From positions 66,427,995-66,491,994 of the forward strand of contig NW_026262690.1 in the NCBI RefSeq assembly GCF_021869535.1: 64,000 nucleotides of DNA. The letters are read 5' to 3'. The position numbers and the translations under genes are program-made. The stretch's first letter is position 1; every line of letters begins with the position of its first letter. Shown piece by piece: positions 62,043 through 64,000 of this stretch. Below the pieces are notes generated by a model. It was given only the letters and a program-made list of their open reading frames with translations. It ran no database searches and was not told where the DNA came from. This DNA is from Mytilus californianus (lineage: Eukaryota > Mollusca > Bivalvia > Mytilida > Mytilidae).

Positions 62043-63750
62043 AAGCTACCCCTTGTATGCCAGCTTCAGGACATAGTCATTCTGATCTATCGAATCTGGT
62101 AGTTGAAGTAACAGTTAATTTTAATTCATGTTCAAAACTATTACAGGAGTTCTATGTCACTGTTTTAATAAGACTTTAATTTTAATGCACAGAAAATGAT
62201 GAGAAACCAAACCCTGGTCCCACAAAAATTCTTTTAAGGATTTTACACCAATAAACACTCATATTTTCTTAGTATTCTTGATGTTTAAGTTTTTTTAGTA
62301 ACAATACATAAATATTTATAAACTCAGCTGCTTTGATGCTGTAACCTTAACAGGATGCTAAGATTATGTCTGAGTATATTAACTGCTTCAGTCAGCAGAC
62401 AATGTATAGTGACAAAACAAGGTTAGAGTGGTTTGCTGGTATTCACTTCATAAGGGGTAAAGACTGATAAGTATTGTCTTTAACAGAACTGTTTCAAATA
62501 TAATACATATATATATTTCATATGTGGATAACTTTGCATACATTTCCTTACACTGATTAAAAACTGTTGCATTTCTGTATCTTTTTCAAAGCCAGCGTTA
62601 TCCCCCACTCATATTTTCATACCAAATAAGTTTCAATGACACAGTTGCATGTTTTAAACATTGTGAAATAATATTGTACCATATTTATAAAGAAAAAATG
62701 TATTGTTCCATGAAAAACAACTCAATAAACCACCATTTTATGAAAACATTAAAAGATTTACCAAATTTTTGTACCATACATGTAATACTAACATAACATG
62801 ATCATAACTGTCCCCTATTATCCTGATAAAAGACATTACCTATACAATGTATACATTTCTTTTTGTATGATATATCCGAAATGAATTCAATTATTTTTTC
62901 AAAAGCACATTTTTAGAGGGTCACATTCACATTTTGAGTTAGATCCATAATCATAAGAGAAATGTAATCAGAGTTTCCTACATGAAAAAGACAGAATCAA
63001 ATATTAGTCAATTTCACATTTTGAGATGGCCCTAGTCTTTAGATGATTAATTTATCAAAATAAATGACAAATAACAGGTAAAGAACATGTTGGTGGACAG
63101 TATATATAGCTGTATTAGAAGTAGATGTAATATATGAGTATATAATAATCAGCTGTCAAAGCAAACATCCTCTTGTTATCAATCATTGTGCCCCAAGGTT
63201 ATGTCATTTAATTTACATAATAAAGAGGTATTCAATACCTCCAAGGTAAAACGATAGGATCAGTAGCATGTTTCTACTTTATACTATTTCACTAGTTAGT
63301 AAGATTTTCTCTCAAATACAAAGTATGCCCTGACCAATCACAAAATAGGATGAGACTAGATCTACTACTATGGAATGTCAACTTCTTTTTTGTTCGTTCT
63401 TATATTTGTAAATTGAAAAGCAGTTGCACACCATGTGTGAAAAGTATATCCCCACTCATTAAAAATTGCCTGGAAAATCTATTTCCAGTGTGTAAAATAA
63501 AAATTCAAAGTACATGTATCATCAAACAGGAATTGACTTCCCAACACATCTGAAAACAACTTACACAGTATAACTCAACATTATAAAGTTCCAGACCAAA
63601 TATCAAATGAGAATGTAATACAGAAGGACAAGACAAACAAGGGCATTGTATCATATAAAACATTCAACAAATAGGGATACAATATTAATTTAAATTATCA
63701 CTTATAAATAAGAGGATGTCAAAATGACAGCAAACCAGGTTTTATTACAA
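62043..63750. other. DGK intron, nothing recognised
   Basis: AT-rich; no exon or repeat family recognised. Confidence 0.35.
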
Positions 63751-64000
63751 AAGTGTCACTGCGAAGCAATGAAGGGCAATAACTCCTAAACCGCAATGGT
63801 GAAAATCCTCACTTTCAACTTGACTCAATTTGTCATTAGAAACAACATGTTAAAATTTGAAAAGCTTTTGTTGAACAGTTTTCAACTTATGGAAGGAAAG
63901 GACTTAAAATGGCATTTTTACATCAATCAAGTACCATTACTCCTGAACAACAAAAGAGAAAATTGTCAAATACAAGCTTGACCTCGATTTTGTCATCAGA
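63751..64000 (+). repeat. Start of another hairpin-ended type repeat (cut by window edge)
   Basis: GTCACTGCGAAGCAATGAAG then GGGCAATAACTCCTAAACCG begins a monomer; CAACTTGACTCAATTTGTCA and CAAGCTTGACCTCGATTTTG show a second monomer starting. Resembles the core layout of the other families. Confidence 0.55.

Overview
The window looks like nuclear DNA of a bivalve mollusc, most likely a mytilid mussel. This is inferred from AT-rich non-coding sequence, GT-AG introns, compact conserved exons, and a dense load of interspersed repeats with hairpin ends of a kind I associate with mussel and oyster genomes. No species-diagnostic gene is present, so the assignment is an inference. There is no sign of prokaryotic organisation.

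Two protein-coding genes are supported, arranged tail to tail. On the + strand, the 3' seven coding exons of translation initiation factor eIF4A run from 821 to the stop at 11461-11463 (about 337 residues, from the Walker A motif to the terminal ...VADLI). The N-terminal exons lie off the left edge. On the - strand, a type II diacylglycerol kinase (DGK delta/eta class) runs from 58069 down to a stop at 24248-24246. I joined 28 exons by hand with consistent splice phase throughout, giving 1081 visible residues: tandem C1 domains, split catalytic domain, Ser-rich linker, accessory domain, helical C-terminal region and a SAM domain. The N-terminal (PH-domain) exons lie off the right edge. The two proteins have unrelated jobs: eIF4A is the mRNA-unwinding helicase of cap-dependent translation, and DGK converts diacylglycerol to phosphatidic acid at membranes.

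Layout: 1-820 eIF4A intron; 821-11463 eIF4A, with intron 1 carrying a nested repeat complex; 11464-24245 3' UTRs and intergenic repeats, including a large foldback at about 12880-14390 and two copies of one hairpin-ended family in opposite orientation (15077-16481 and 20671-21976); 24246-58069 DGK exons with repeat-laden introns; 58070-64000 DGK intron towards the missing N-terminus.

Most interesting points: (1) the exon encoding DGK residues 922-964 has been partly copied five times in tandem (100-bp units, 27560-28064). Only the two distal copies lack stop codons, and the same two have the best 5' splice sites, so they look like possible in-frame 27-residue cassettes. (2) A Helentron/HINE-like element at about 46097-49024 has a 17-bp subterminal inverted repeat, a central 134-bp tandem array and a 3' palindrome. 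(3) Several interspersed repeat families share one architecture and appear to swap ends and cores. (4) There is an 810-bp piggyBac-like element with TTAA target sites. (5) eIF4A contains a GC-AG intron. All coordinates and translations were read by eye; no search was run.
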